Shown piece after piece: positions 30,235 through 39,723 of a stretch of 56,567 bases of DNA (positions are counted from its first letter, which is position 1; each line of letters begins with the position of its first letter). Origin of the DNA: an uncultured archaeon. Lineage in GTDB: Archaea; Halobacteriota; Halobacteria; Halobacteriales; Haloferacaceae. The notes under the pieces were generated by a model. It did no database searches. It saw only the letters and a list, made by a program, of their open reading frames with translations, and had not been told where the DNA came from. The stretch is from assembly GCA_937138675.1 (NCBI GenBank), contig CAKZPG010000046.1, positions 1-56,567 of the forward strand. Direction: 5' to 3'. Position numbers and translations under genes: made by a program.

Positions 30235-31257
30235 ATGATATTGATGGAACCTGACGGCGGACGGCTCTCACGGCGGACGTATCTTCATGGTGCGAGCGTC
30301 GCGGCAGCGGCTTCAATAGCAGGATGTGCGGGTATCGGAGGCGAGACTGACGACTTGACTGTCGCGTACATGCCGATCTTCCCCGATCTCCAATACTTCG
30401 TGATGGAGTCAGAGGGCTACCTCGATGCGGTCGACGCGACGGTTAACGGTCGCGAGTTCACCGACGGCCCGGCGATCATCCAAGCATACGGCGGCGGTGA
30501 GATAGATATCGCAATGTTCGGCATCGTCCCCTCGATGATCGTCATCGACCGCGACCTGCCAGCAAAGGTAACGGCCGCGAATATCGTCGAGCCAATGGCG
30601 ATCCTCGCACACGAGGACCTCCGTTCGCTGTGGGCGGACCACGGCCCAGACGCGTTCTCGGCCTGGCAAGAGCAGACGGGGCGTCCGTTCCGGTTCGGTA
30701 CATTTCCCCAGGGGTCGGTGCCGGACGTCCTCCTGCGCTACTGGCTTGAGCAGGAAGGCGTCTCGACGGAGGCGGTCGAGATTGTCGAGATTGGGGGCGC
30801 GAACGCTGTCTGGCAGGCGATCGCGAACGGAGAGGTCGACGGCTCCTCAATCATGGAACCCGTACCGACGCGGGCCGACGTCGCGGACGTGTCGGTCGGA
30901 ACGTTCCGGACCGCCGCCGAGGTGATGCCGGGTCAGCCGGCAGCGGTCACGCTGATGAGTGATGAGGTACGGTCGTCGCCGGTCGCGGCGCAGTTCCTCG
31001 AACAGCACGTCCGCGCGACCGAGTTCATCGGCAAAAACCCGGACCGAACGGCGACCATCGTCGAGGAGGGGATCGGGATGAGCGCGGACCTCGCGCGGCA
31101 GGCGCTTGAGGGACCACTGTCGAACTTCGTCACCGACCCGCGCTCGATCGAATCTGGCGCCGAGATATTCTCACGGTTCGCGGCACAGAATGGGCAGATC
31201 GACTCGGAGCTCTCGCTCGACCAGATCTTCGACTACAGCGTCTACAAGGAGCTCTAA
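30235..31257 (+). CDS. ABC transporter substrate-binding protein (NitT/TauT/SsuA-like), Tat lipoprotein
   Basis: SRRTYLHGASVAAAASIAGCAG signal; NMT1-like GGGEIDIAMFGIVPSM. Confidence 0.85.
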   Translation: MILMEPDGGRLSRRTYLHGASVAAAASIAGCAGIGGETDDLTVAYMPIFPDLQYFVMESEGYLDAVDATVNGREFTDGPAIIQAYGGGEIDIAMFGIVPSMIVIDRDLPAKVTAANIVEPMAILAHEDLRSLWADHGPDAFSAWQEQTGRPFRFGTFPQGSVPDVLLRYWLEQEGVSTEAVEIVEIGGANAVWQAIANGEVDGSSIMEPVPTRADVADVSVGTFRTAAEVMPGQPAAVTLMSDEVRSSPVAAQFLEQHVRATEFIGKNPDRTATIVEEGIGMSADLARQALEGPLSNFVTDPRSIESGAEIFSRFAAQNGQIDSELSLDQIFDYSVYKEL

Positions 31258-31261
31258 ACGG

Positions 31262-32062
31262 ATGGCAACGGACACCCGCGGACCCGTCAGTGGTGAGGAC
31301 GTCGCGAGCCCGGTCGGGAGCGTCGACGGGACCCGAGCGCTCTATGGCGTGGCCGGGGTGGCCGGGTTCGTCGCTCTCTGGTGGGCGGCTTCGCTCGTCC
31401 AGCCAGCATACGTCCTGCCGTCGCCGCTCGCGGTCGGCGAGACGTTCGCCGCCGAGGCGGCCTCTGGAACGATGGGGATTGCGCTGGGGAACAGTGTCCT
31501 TCACTGGCTGCCGGGAACGGTCGTCGGCACGACCGCCGGTGTGGCCGCCGGCGTGGCGCTCGCGTGGTGGTCAACGCTTGACGACGCTGCCTCGGGGGTC
31601 GTCCGGCTACTCCGGCCCGTCCCCCCTTTGGCGCTCATCGGGTTCGCGATTGCGTGGCTGGGGATCAACCACGCTGGCGCGGCCGCTATCGTTGCCGTCG
31701 GCGCGTTCTGGATCAATTTTTACGCGGCATACGGAGGGGTCGAGAGCGTCTCCGAAGACCTGATAGACGTCGCACGAAGCCTCGATGTCCACGGGAGCCT
31801 CGCCTTACTCCGCTCGGTTGTGGTTCCGGCTGCGCTTCCGGAGATAACGACCGGGGTTCGCACCGGTATCGGGCGGTGCTGGATGCTCGTAGTCGCCGCC
31901 GAGATATTCGGCGTCAACGGCATCGGGCGCGAGATACTCCGCGCGTCGAACAACCTCCGGGTGGACGTAGTGATAAGCTATATTCTCGTCCTAAGCTTGG
32001 CCTACCTCATCATCGACGCCGTCTTCCGGGCCACACAGCGACGGGCGCTCAAGTGGCGATGA
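31262..32062 (+). CDS. ABC transporter permease
   Basis: Hydrophobic; DVARSLDVHGSLALLRSVVVPAALPEITTGVRTGIGRCWMLVVAAE. Confidence 0.88.
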   Translation: MATDTRGPVSGEDVASPVGSVDGTRALYGVAGVAGFVALWWAASLVQPAYVLPSPLAVGETFAAEAASGTMGIALGNSVLHWLPGTVVGTTAGVAAGVALAWWSTLDDAASGVVRLLRPVPPLALIGFAIAWLGINHAGAAAIVAVGAFWINFYAAYGGVESVSEDLIDVARSLDVHGSLALLRSVVVPAALPEITTGVRTGIGRCWMLVVAAEIFGVNGIGREILRASNNLRVDVVISYILVLSLAYLIIDAVFRATQRRALKWR

Positions 32063-32847
32063 GCGGCGAAGACGCCACCTCTCGGATGGGGTCGAGCACG
32101 GGGGACGATGCCCGGGTCGCCGTTCAGGGCGTCTCAAAGCGCTACGACGGCGCGCAGGGCCCAGTTCGGGCGCTCTCGAATATTAATTTCTCGGTCGCCA
32201 ACGGTGAGTTTGTCTGCGTCGTCGGGCCCTCCGGCTGTGGCAAGACCACGCTCTTCCGTGTCATCGCTGGGCTAGAGGAATCAACTGAAGGTCGGGTCCT
32301 TCTTGATGGCAAGATGATAAACGGACCGACAAGCGACCTCGGCCTCGTCTTCCAAGAGTACTACCTGTTCCCGTGGCTCACTGCTGCGGAGAACGTCGGA
32401 TTCGGCCCCGACCATGCCGAAACCGCGGCAGACGAACGCGACGCCCGGGTCCAGGAGCTCTTGAACCTCGTTGGCCTCGGCGGATCGGCCGACAGCTACC
32501 CTCGCGACCTCTCCGGTGGGATGAAACAGCGGGTGTCGCTCGCCCGCGCGCTGGCGATGGACCCAGGGCTTCTCCTGATGGACGAGCCGTTCGGCGCGGT
32601 CGACGCCCAGACGAAGCGGATGCTTCAGGACGAACTACTCGACATCTGGCAGGAGACGGGCAAGACGATCCTTCTCGTCACCCACGATGTCGCGGAGGCA
32701 GTCAGGCTAGCCGACCGGGTGGTTGTGATGGCCGCCGACCCCGGCCGGATCCGGACTGTCGTCGACGTTGACCTTCCACGTCCCCGGACTCGGACCGACG
32801 AGACGTTCGGCGCGGTCTACGAACGCGTTCTCGGTCTCATCAACTAG
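32059..32847 (+). CDS. ABC transporter ATP-binding protein
   Basis: Walker A GPSGCGKTTLFRVIAG, LSGGMKQRVSLARALAMDPGLLLMDEPFGAVD. Confidence 0.95.
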   Translation: MSGEDATSRMGSSTGDDARVAVQGVSKRYDGAQGPVRALSNINFSVANGEFVCVVGPSGCGKTTLFRVIAGLEESTEGRVLLDGKMINGPTSDLGLVFQEYYLFPWLTAAENVGFGPDHAETAADERDARVQELLNLVGLGGSADSYPRDLSGGMKQRVSLARALAMDPGLLLMDEPFGAVDAQTKRMLQDELLDIWQETGKTILLVTHDVAEAVRLADRVVVMAADPGRIRTVVDVDLPRPRTRTDETFGAVYERVLGLIN

Positions 32848-33011
32848 CGAATAAAACATTTGCTGTCAGCCCCAGCCCTCAATATATGTTCGGCGGGCAC
32901 TCCGGTATCTTGTTGCTTGCGTCCGCACCCGGCGGTCTCGTGCCACTCATTGCCGGCCGGCCAACTGTCGCCCTCGTCGCCGACGGGACGCTCTCTGGCT
33001 TGCGATACGCC

Positions 33012-33066
33012 GTAAACTACCCTACCCTACTCCCTCGGCGCATACGCGCCTCGGTCCTTGAGGAGA
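33012..33066. mobile_element. IS200/IS605-like end next to the TnpB fragment
   Basis: gtaaactaccctaccctactccctcggcgcatacgcgcctcggtccttgaggag…. Confidence 0.55.
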
Positions 33067-33091
33067 GGGCTTTGATATGGACACCCGGCGA

Positions 33092-33358
33092 TCAGTCGCC
33101 AGCAAGAGGCTGGTGACTCTCACCGTTCACCATCCCACCATTCACACGCACGTCTACTGGTGCGTCTCCGCTCCCCAACTTGTGCCAGGAACGGAGTATG
33201 TGTGTCTCCTTCCGAACGTACCTCACGCCGATGTTCTTCGCTGCGTTGTAGTCTGCACCTACTCCGTACCCGCACTTCTGGCAACAGAACGCTTCTCCCT
33301 GCCGTTGTCCTCGTGTTGAACCCCGCACCTGTACACGCGTAGTCGCCCTCAGACACAC
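33092..33358 (-). pseudogene. TnpB (IS200/IS605) C-terminal zinc-ribbon fragment
   Basis: [25 protein letters not shown], the TnpB/OrfB C-terminal Zn-ribbon with DYNAAKNI signature; no RuvC catalytic body. Confidence 0.88.
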
Positions 33359-33379
33359 GGCAAAAAGCGCCGGAGCGAT

Positions 33380-34888
33380 TCACAAGTCGCCAGCCCGCGC
33401 TAATTCGCGCACCCGCTCCGCCCGCTCCGTTATCGCCGCCCACTCCTCGTCGTCCTTGCCGTCGACATGGCTGTACATCAGTCCCATCCGGCCGGTCCCG
33501 CGCAGTGTCTCCTCGTTCTCCCGCAGGAAGTCCCAGTAGAGTGCGTTAAACGGGCAGGCGCCCTCGCCGGTCGTGCGCGAGACGGTGTATTCGCAGTTCT
33601 GACAGTGGTCGCTCATCCGGTTGACGTAGTTCCCGGATGAGGCGTATGGCTTCGATGAGAGCGCATCAGTGGCGAACGAGCCCATCCCGACGACGTTCGG
33701 CGTCGTCGCCCAGTGGTATGCATCAACGAAGCCGAGGTGGAACCAGTCGTTCAGCTCGTGCGGGTCGGCACCGTAGGTCAACGCAAAGTTCGAGAGGAGC
33801 ATCAGGCGCTCGATATGGTGGGCGTAGCCGCGCTCCCAGACCCGGCCGACCGCACGCTTCATACACTGCATGTCTGTCTCGGTCGTATAGTAAAGCGGCG
33901 GCAGGGCCTCGGTCTGGTCGAGCTGGTTCGTCTCGTTCATCGCCGGCATCGCCCGGCGGTAGACGTGGCGCATGAACTCCCGCCAGCCCGCGACCTGTCG
34001 GACGAACCCCTCGACGCTCTCGATCGGTGCCTCGCCGGCCTCGTACCGGTCGACCGCACCTTCGATCACCTCCACCGGGCGCAGGAGACCGATGTTGAGC
34101 GAAGAGGAGAGCAGCGAGTGCGACATCGCCCACTCGTCGTCGAGCATTGCGTCCTGATATGGCCCGAACTCCGGCAGACGGTGGTTGAGAAAGTTATCGA
34201 GCGCTGTGAGAGCCTGGTCGCGCGTCACCGGCCAGCAGAACGCCTCAAACTCATCGTTCCCCCACGCGTCGTCGAACCGGTCCGTGACCCACGCGTGCGT
34301 CTCTCGAGTACGGTCGTCGTACGCGAACGATGGAGCCGGGGGTGGCGACCAGTCGTCCGGCGGGGTGTCGCGGTTTTGATCGTCGAAGTTCCACTCGCCG
34401 CCGGCCGGGGCACCGTCGTTCATCAGGTAGCCCGTCTGTCGGCGGACGTGGCGGTACCACTGCTCCTGCCGGAAGCCATCCTCAACGCTCGTGTCGCCGG
34501 CCCACGCGTCGAACTCTGCCGGCGTCGTCAGGAACAGTGGGTTCGGTTCAACCCGCAGGGTCCCGCCCCGCTCGTCGACCAGTTCGCGGAGACGCGGCAC
34601 TGCGCCGTGGCTCGCAGGTCGGGCGAGAGAGAGGTCGTCGTCCGGATACTGCTCGAAGTAGCGGTCAAGGCCGTCACCGAACCGGTCGGCCTTGACGTAG
34701 ACAACCTCGTGGCCGGCATCACGGAGCCGGTCGCGGACACCGCGCATCGCCGCGAAGACAACGGTGAGCTTCTGGGGGTGGTAGCGCCGCCGCTCGGCGA
34801 ACGCGTGAGCCTCGATCATAAACACGCGTTCGTCGCCGTCGACGAGTACCTCGGGGGCGAGCTGGTCGCCGAGGAGCCATCTGGTCAC
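33380..34888 (-). CDS. Cryptochrome/photolyase-related protein (FeS-BCP/PhrB-like)
   Basis: RWLLGDQLAPEVL; Cys-rich C-terminal MSDHCQNCEYTVSRTTGEGACPFNALYWDFL; GTG start. Confidence 0.9.
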   Translation of the reverse strand: MTRWLLGDQLAPEVLVDGDERVFMIEAHAFAERRRYHPQKLTVVFAAMRGVRDRLRDAGHEVVYVKADRFGDGLDRYFEQYPDDDLSLARPASHGAVPRLRELVDERGGTLRVEPNPLFLTTPAEFDAWAGDTSVEDGFRQEQWYRHVRRQTGYLMNDGAPAGGEWNFDDQNRDTPPDDWSPPPAPSFAYDDRTRETHAWVTDRFDDAWGNDEFEAFCWPVTRDQALTALDNFLNHRLPEFGPYQDAMLDDEWAMSHSLLSSSLNIGLLRPVEVIEGAVDRYEAGEAPIESVEGFVRQVAGWREFMRHVYRRAMPAMNETNQLDQTEALPPLYYTTETDMQCMKRAVGRVWERGYAHHIERLMLLSNFALTYGADPHELNDWFHLGFVDAYHWATTPNVVGMGSFATDALSSKPYASSGNYVNRMSDHCQNCEYTVSRTTGEGACPFNALYWDFLRENEETLRGTGRMGLMYSHVDGKDDEEWAAITERAERVRELARAGDL

Positions 34889-34965
34889 ATGAGGTATAAG
34901 GGCGGGAGACAAGTCAACGTTCGCCTGCCCCCGTCGCTTATATTCTGCCCCGCCGACACCGGCGC

Positions 34966-35958
34966 ATGGTCTCTGCCGACGATATGGAGTATACGAGCCT
35001 CGGGACGACTGGCATCGAGGTGTCACGGATCTGTCTGGGCTGTATGAGCTTTGGCGACCCTGACTGGCGCGAGTGGGTCCTGCCCCCGGATGAGGGCCAC
35101 GAGCTCCTGGAGCGCGCCCTTGAACTCGGGGTGACGTTCTTCGACACCGCGAACATGTACTCGAAGGGCGAGTCCGAGCGGATACTGGGCGAGGCACTGG
35201 AGGGCCGACGCGACGAGACGGTCGTCGCGACGAAAGGCTACTTCCAGATGAACGACGACAACCCACACTCGGGTGGGCTCTCACGGAAGGCGCTCCGACA
35301 GGAACTGGCGGCCTCCGTCGAACGACTCGGCGGCGAGCCGATCGACCTCTACCAGATTCATCGGATGGACGACTCAGTAGCGCCCGAACATCTGATGCGG
35401 ACGCTTGATGACGCGGTGCGGAACGGGCAGGTCCACCACCTCGGGGCATCGTCGATGTGGGCTCGCGACCTGGCGCGGACACAGGAAGCCGCCGAACGGG
35501 CGGGAGTTGAGCCGTTCGTCTCGATGCAAGACCACTACAATCTCGTCTACCGCGAAGGCGAGCGCGAGACGTTCCCACTCGCGGAGCGGGAGAACCTCGC
35601 CGTCCTGCCGTGGTCGCCGTTGGCCCGTGGCTACCTCGCCCGGCCTGACGACGAGGTCGGGCGGACGGAGCGCGGGGAGACAGAGACACGCCTCTACGGA
35701 CATCCTTACCGCGAGCGCGGGGGGCCGGCGGTCAACGACCGGATTGAACAGTTGGCCACGGAGCGTGGCGTAAAGATGGCCCAGATAGCGTTGGCGTGGG
35801 TCCTCTCAAAGGAGTTCGTCACCTCGCCCATCGTCGGGACGACGTCGGTCGAACATCTGGAGGAGGCGGTGGAGGCGCTCACGATTGACCTGAGCGCCTC
35901 CGACGTCGAGTGGCTAGAGGAGCCGTACGAGGCGGTCCGGGTCTCCGGCCACGTCTGA
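34966..35958 (+). CDS. Aldo/keto reductase
   Basis: MEYTSLGTTGIEVSRICLGCMSFG, FFDTANMYSKGESERILGEAL. Confidence 0.93.
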   Translation: MVSADDMEYTSLGTTGIEVSRICLGCMSFGDPDWREWVLPPDEGHELLERALELGVTFFDTANMYSKGESERILGEALEGRRDETVVATKGYFQMNDDNPHSGGLSRKALRQELAASVERLGGEPIDLYQIHRMDDSVAPEHLMRTLDDAVRNGQVHHLGASSMWARDLARTQEAAERAGVEPFVSMQDHYNLVYREGERETFPLAERENLAVLPWSPLARGYLARPDDEVGRTERGETETRLYGHPYRERGGPAVNDRIEQLATERGVKMAQIALAWVLSKEFVTSPIVGTTSVEHLEEAVEALTIDLSASDVEWLEEPYEAVRVSGHV

Positions 35959-35990
35959 ACTGGCCGGCGGCTTACATACAGTCAGAAAAG

Positions 35991-36022
35991 AAAGCCCACG
36001 GCTTTAGCCGTCGGAGAATGTC
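35991..36022. mobile_element. Solo IS200/IS605-like end hairpin
   Basis: aaagcccacggctttagccgtcggagaatgtca between two converging genes. Confidence 0.5.
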
Positions 36023-36737
36023 ACGCGGTTCGTACGTGTCGCAGGTTGTCGATAGCCGTCCGCTCGTCGAACCCGACCGAGCCACCGGCCCCGCGCTCCG
36101 GCCTGTAGGCCCGCTCAACGAACCCGTCACCGTTGACAAGCAGGACGATTCCGGTGTGGTTGTACATCCATCCTGACTCACCGTCGTCAGTCATCGTCTT
36201 CTGGAACGTGACGCCGAACTCGTCGGTCACCGTCGCCTTCGCGCGGTCGACAGACCTCGGTCGGAGGAACTGCCAGTTGCCCGCGTCGGTGTCGAGATTC
36301 ATTTGGTCTGCGTACGTGCTGAGGGCATCGGGGGAGTCGCGTTCGGGGTCGAAGGTGATTGGGAGAAACGAGACGGCGTCGGCGTAGCCGTTCTCGACTG
36401 CGTGGATCTGGACCTCACGGAGTGCGCTCACGAGGACCGGACAGACTGTGGTACAGTTCGAAAAGAAAAACGTAGACAGGTACGGCCCCTCAACAGCAGC
36501 GGTATCGACTGTCCCGTCAACGGCGCCCGTCGCGGGGTCTACGGCAGGAAGGGTTACCGAAGGGACCGGCTGGCCCCACCCAGGGTAGGGGAGGTCCTCG
36601 GGGTCGGCGTCTCGGTCGGACGGGCCGAGGACGACGTTAGGGTTCGTGTCCCCGAACGACCCGCCTGCACCGGCGCACCCAGCGATGAGAGCGAGCGACC
36701 CGCCGGCGAGCGACGCGAGGTACGTGCGCCTGTCCAT
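36021..36737 (-). CDS. SCO1/SenC family protein, Tat lipoprotein
   Basis: MDRRTYLASLAGGSLALIAGCAG; FFSNCTTVCPVLVSALREVQ. Confidence 0.9.
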   Translation of the reverse strand: MDRRTYLASLAGGSLALIAGCAGAGGSFGDTNPNVVLGPSDRDADPEDLPYPGWGQPVPSVTLPAVDPATGAVDGTVDTAAVEGPYLSTFFFSNCTTVCPVLVSALREVQIHAVENGYADAVSFLPITFDPERDSPDALSTYADQMNLDTDAGNWQFLRPRSVDRAKATVTDEFGVTFQKTMTDDGESGWMYNHTGIVLLVNGDGFVERAYRPERGAGGSVGFDERTAIDNLRHVRTA

Positions 36738-36793
36738 AGCGAGTGTTGGTGGCCGAGACAAAAGAGTCGCGCGGTACCTTCGAGACAGTGGCG

Positions 36794-37453
36794 TCAAGCA
36801 ACACCAAGGAAGACGAGCGAGCGCCAGACCTGCACAACTCCCGCGAGGGCCATAACCACGCCAGCGACGCGGTGAACTGGCCCGACCCGTCCGCTTACGG
36901 CGTGGAGCAGGTCGCTGCCCACTGCGGCGAGCAGGGTGACAGAGAGCAGGGGCAGGGCCGCCGCGAACGTGTAGCTTCCAAGGGTGAGCGCCGCCCCCAC
37001 CGGCGAGAGCGTAAGCGCCCGGGTCACGACGCCGAGGAGGAGCGGCGCGACACAGGCCGCCGCCGCCAGTCCGTAGCCCGCGCCGAAGACGACGAACCCG
37101 AGGACTGATCGCCGTCGCGCGGGGAGGGGAGCAGCGAGCTTTGGCGCCCAGCCGGCAGCGACGACGAGTCCGAACCCGACGAGCGCGACGCCGACAAGCG
37201 GGTCAAGCGCCGCGACAGGAACACGCGCGACGACGGCGCTGCCCGCGACCAGAACGACACCGAGGATGGCAGCGAGGGCGACAAGCGCACCGGCCGTCGC
37301 CGCCAGTCCTCGACTGGCCGCGCCGGCGAAGCTCGCCTCCTCGCGCCCGACGTAATAGCCAACGTACCCCGGAAGCAGCGGGTAGGCACACGGTGCGAAG
37401 AACGTCGCAACCCCGGCGCTCGCGGCGAACACGACGACTGCGAGGTCAGCCAT
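36794..37453 (-). CDS. Cytochrome c biogenesis protein CcdA family
   Basis: GVATFFAPCAYPLLPGYVGYYVG; polytopic. Confidence 0.88.
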   Translation of the reverse strand: MADLAVVVFAASAGVATFFAPCAYPLLPGYVGYYVGREEASFAGAASRGLAATAGALVALAAILGVVLVAGSAVVARVPVAALDPLVGVALVGFGLVVAAGWAPKLAAPLPARRRSVLGFVVFGAGYGLAAAACVAPLLLGVVTRALTLSPVGAALTLGSYTFAAALPLLSVTLLAAVGSDLLHAVSGRVGPVHRVAGVVMALAGVVQVWRSLVFLGVA

Positions 37454-37976
37454 CGAGACGGGTCGCGATGGCGGTGTCGAGGGCTCCTGGCTTAAGAGGT
37501 CCGCCATGGTTCCAGATCACCGTCCCGTCGGCGTCGAACAGCGTGAGGTGTGGGAGCGCGTCGGCGCCGAGTATGCTCATCAACCTGCTCTCGGGGTCGT
37601 GGCCGAGCGTCCACGCGCCGCCGTGGTCACGCCACCACTCGCGGAGCGCCGCGGAGTCAAGGCCGCCCCCGAAGCGCTCGTTCGTGACTGAGAGGAACTG
37701 GAGTCCATCGTGGCGCTCCGCAGCGGCCGCGAGCGCCGGCATCGACTCGGCGCAGGGTGGACACCACGTCGCAAACAAGTCCAAGAGGAGCGGTCCATCC
37801 GGCGCCGGGACATTCGCCTTGCCGGTCGACGACCCCCGGGCGTCGAGGGTGTCGACGCGGATTGGAAGGGCACTCGGGTCGCCGCCGGACCGCGCGACGA
37901 CGACAGCCCCGCCCCCGAGGACCGCCGCCCCGGCGAGACTGGTGAGCAGCCGTCTGCGCTCGAGGTCGGGAGTCAT
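37446..37976 (-). CDS. TlpA-like thioredoxin
   Basis: LLDLFATWCPPCAESMPAL; Tat-type RRR N-terminus. Confidence 0.9.
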   Translation of the reverse strand: MTPDLERRRLLTSLAGAAVLGGGAVVVARSGGDPSALPIRVDTLDARGSSTGKANVPAPDGPLLLDLFATWCPPCAESMPALAAAAERHDGLQFLSVTNERFGGGLDSAALREWWRDHGGAWTLGHDPESRLMSILGADALPHLTLFDADGTVIWNHGGPLKPGALDTAIATRLDG

Positions 37977-38624
37977 CTACAGTGCGGCCTCGATTGCCGA
38001 ACGCAGGCCGTCGAGCGACGCGGGGACGGACTCCCCGCTGACGAATGCCGAGGGAGTTCCCGACACCCCGAGTTCCTGCCCTCGCTCGCGGTCGGCCTCC
38101 AGCACTGGTCGGTAGCTTTCGTTCCCCGCATCGGTCTGAATCGCACAGGGGTCGGCGCCGACAGCCTCGGCCATCTCGGCCACCGTCTCCATCGAGAGAT
38201 CGCGCTGTCGCTCGAACGCCAGCCCGGCGAACTCGAAGAATACCTGGTCGCCGAGGGTGTCTTGGACACCCCGGGCTGCGCTCGCAACCCACCAAGACCA
38301 GCGCTCGTCGACCGGGATAGGAAGATCATGGTGTTCGTAGCGAACCAATCCCGGCGCGAGGTACTCCTCGGCAATCGTAGGAAATACTTCGAGGTGGTAG
38401 GTCCGGCAGTGCGGGCAGGCGTAGTCCTCAAATATCATCACCGTCACGTCCGCGTCCGGGTTCCCCGCGACTGGCGTGGGGAGATCGGAGACGGTTGGCT
38501 CCGACTCAATTGTACAGTCCCCAACTGCGTTCCCGTCGCCCGGCGTGGCGTTGCCGGTACACCCGGCGAGGCCGGTTAGCCCCGCGCCGACACCGGCAAG
38601 GACGGCGCGTCGCGTCGGTTCCAT
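37977..38624 (-). CDS. DsbA-family thioredoxin, Tat lipoprotein
   Basis: MEPTRRAVLAGVGAGLTGLAGCTG; FEDYACPHCRTYHLEVFP. Confidence 0.9.
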   Translation of the reverse strand: MEPTRRAVLAGVGAGLTGLAGCTGNATPGDGNAVGDCTIESEPTVSDLPTPVAGNPDADVTVMIFEDYACPHCRTYHLEVFPTIAEEYLAPGLVRYEHHDLPIPVDERWSWWVASAARGVQDTLGDQVFFEFAGLAFERQRDLSMETVAEMAEAVGADPCAIQTDAGNESYRPVLEADRERGQELGVSGTPSAFVSGESVPASLDGLRSAIEAAL

Positions 38625-38697
38625 ATCTGTCGGTGTGGAGCGCGCACGTATATGTTCCGCGGACGGAGTTTTTGCCCCCGCGGCGCTACGAAGTTGT

Positions 38698-39027
38698 GTG
38701 CCCATCGTCGAGTTCTGCGGCGAACGGATCGAGTGCGAGCGCGGCGCCACCCTCCGGACTGTCCTCCGTGAAGCCGGACTGGACGTCCACAACGGTGGGT
38801 CGACGACGCTAAACTGTCGTGGCCACGGCACCTGCGGGACCTGCGCTGTCGCCGTGGACGGTAACCAGAACGAGCCGACCAACCGCGAGCAGTTGCGGCT
38901 CTCTGTCCCGCCCCACGATCCGGAAGCCGGCCTCCGCCTCGCCTGTCAGATCTACGTTGAGGGCGACATGGTCGTGCGAAAACACCCGGGGTTCTGGGGC
39001 CAGCGCGCCGACTGTGACCCGGAGTAG
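38698..39027 (+). CDS. 2Fe-2S ferredoxin-domain protein
   Basis: STTLNCRGHGTCGTCAVAVDG…LRLACQIYVEGD; GTG start. Confidence 0.88.
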   Translation: MPIVEFCGERIECERGATLRTVLREAGLDVHNGGSTTLNCRGHGTCGTCAVAVDGNQNEPTNREQLRLSVPPHDPEAGLRLACQIYVEGDMVVRKHPGFWGQRADCDPE

Positions 39028-39074
39028 CCGGCCGCATCGTCGTACTTTTGTTCGATGTCCGGCTACCAGTAGGT

Positions 39075-39275
39075 ATGAGCTACGATGACGGCGACGAGGT
39101 CGTGCTACGCGACAAGCACTCCGAGTACGACGGCGAGACAGGGACGGTTACTCAGGTGATGGAGACGATGTTCGGTGACTCCACGTACACCGTGAGCTTC
39201 GAGGACGGGCAAGAGTCGGGCGTGCCCGGTGACGCTCTCGAAGCGGCCACGGACGAAGACGACAACGGGGAGTAG
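39075..39275 (+). CDS. Small conserved hypothetical (SH3-like/DUF1918-like)
   Basis: MSYDDGDEVVLRDKHSEYDGETGTVTQVMETMFGDSTYTVSFEDGQESGVPGDAL. Confidence 0.6.
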   Translation: MSYDDGDEVVLRDKHSEYDGETGTVTQVMETMFGDSTYTVSFEDGQESGVPGDALEAATDEDDNGE

Positions 39276-39285
39276 TTCAGGCGTC

Positions 39286-39723
39286 GTGGCCTCGATTCCC
39301 TTCCACTACGTCGATCTGCGAGCGTTCAGCTACGCCACGGAGGACGACCGCCAAGTTAAGCGAGCACTCCGAACAGTCCTACCCGAGGGGACTGAGGTGG
39401 AGCGTGTGGAGACGACGGGCCACCACGGCGATCCCATACTCGTCCTCTCGGCACGTGTCGAACGCGCCGACGACGTGCGCCACGTCCTCTCGCGACTGGC
39501 CGATGCCACGGAATTCGACCGTATAGAGTCGGAACTCGACGACCGGGTGACCGAGAATTGCGAGCTGTTCCTCCGTCTCGACAAGCAGGCCGCTCTCGGC
39601 AGCGAGGTGCGTCTCGGCGACGGGATAACGTTCCGTGCAAAGGTGGAGGCCTACCCTGCGAAGCGCGAGGCAGCCGTCGAGAACGCCCGCGAGGCGCTGG
39701 ATCGGGTCACCGCCGCCACTTGA
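39286..39723 (+). CDS. RNA-binding (exosome-associated COG1325-like) protein
   Basis: IPFHYVDLRAFSYATEDDRQVKRALRTVLP…; C-terminal DDRVTENCELFLRLDKQAALG. Confidence 0.8.
   Translation: MASIPFHYVDLRAFSYATEDDRQVKRALRTVLPEGTEVERVETTGHHGDPILVLSARVERADDVRHVLSRLADATEFDRIESELDDRVTENCELFLRLDKQAALGSEVRLGDGITFRAKVEAYPAKREAAVENAREALDRVTAAT

Noticed and set aside
33713-35047. Plus-strand 444-aa ORF
   Set aside because: Antisense shadow of the PhrB-like gene, which has clear family motifs.
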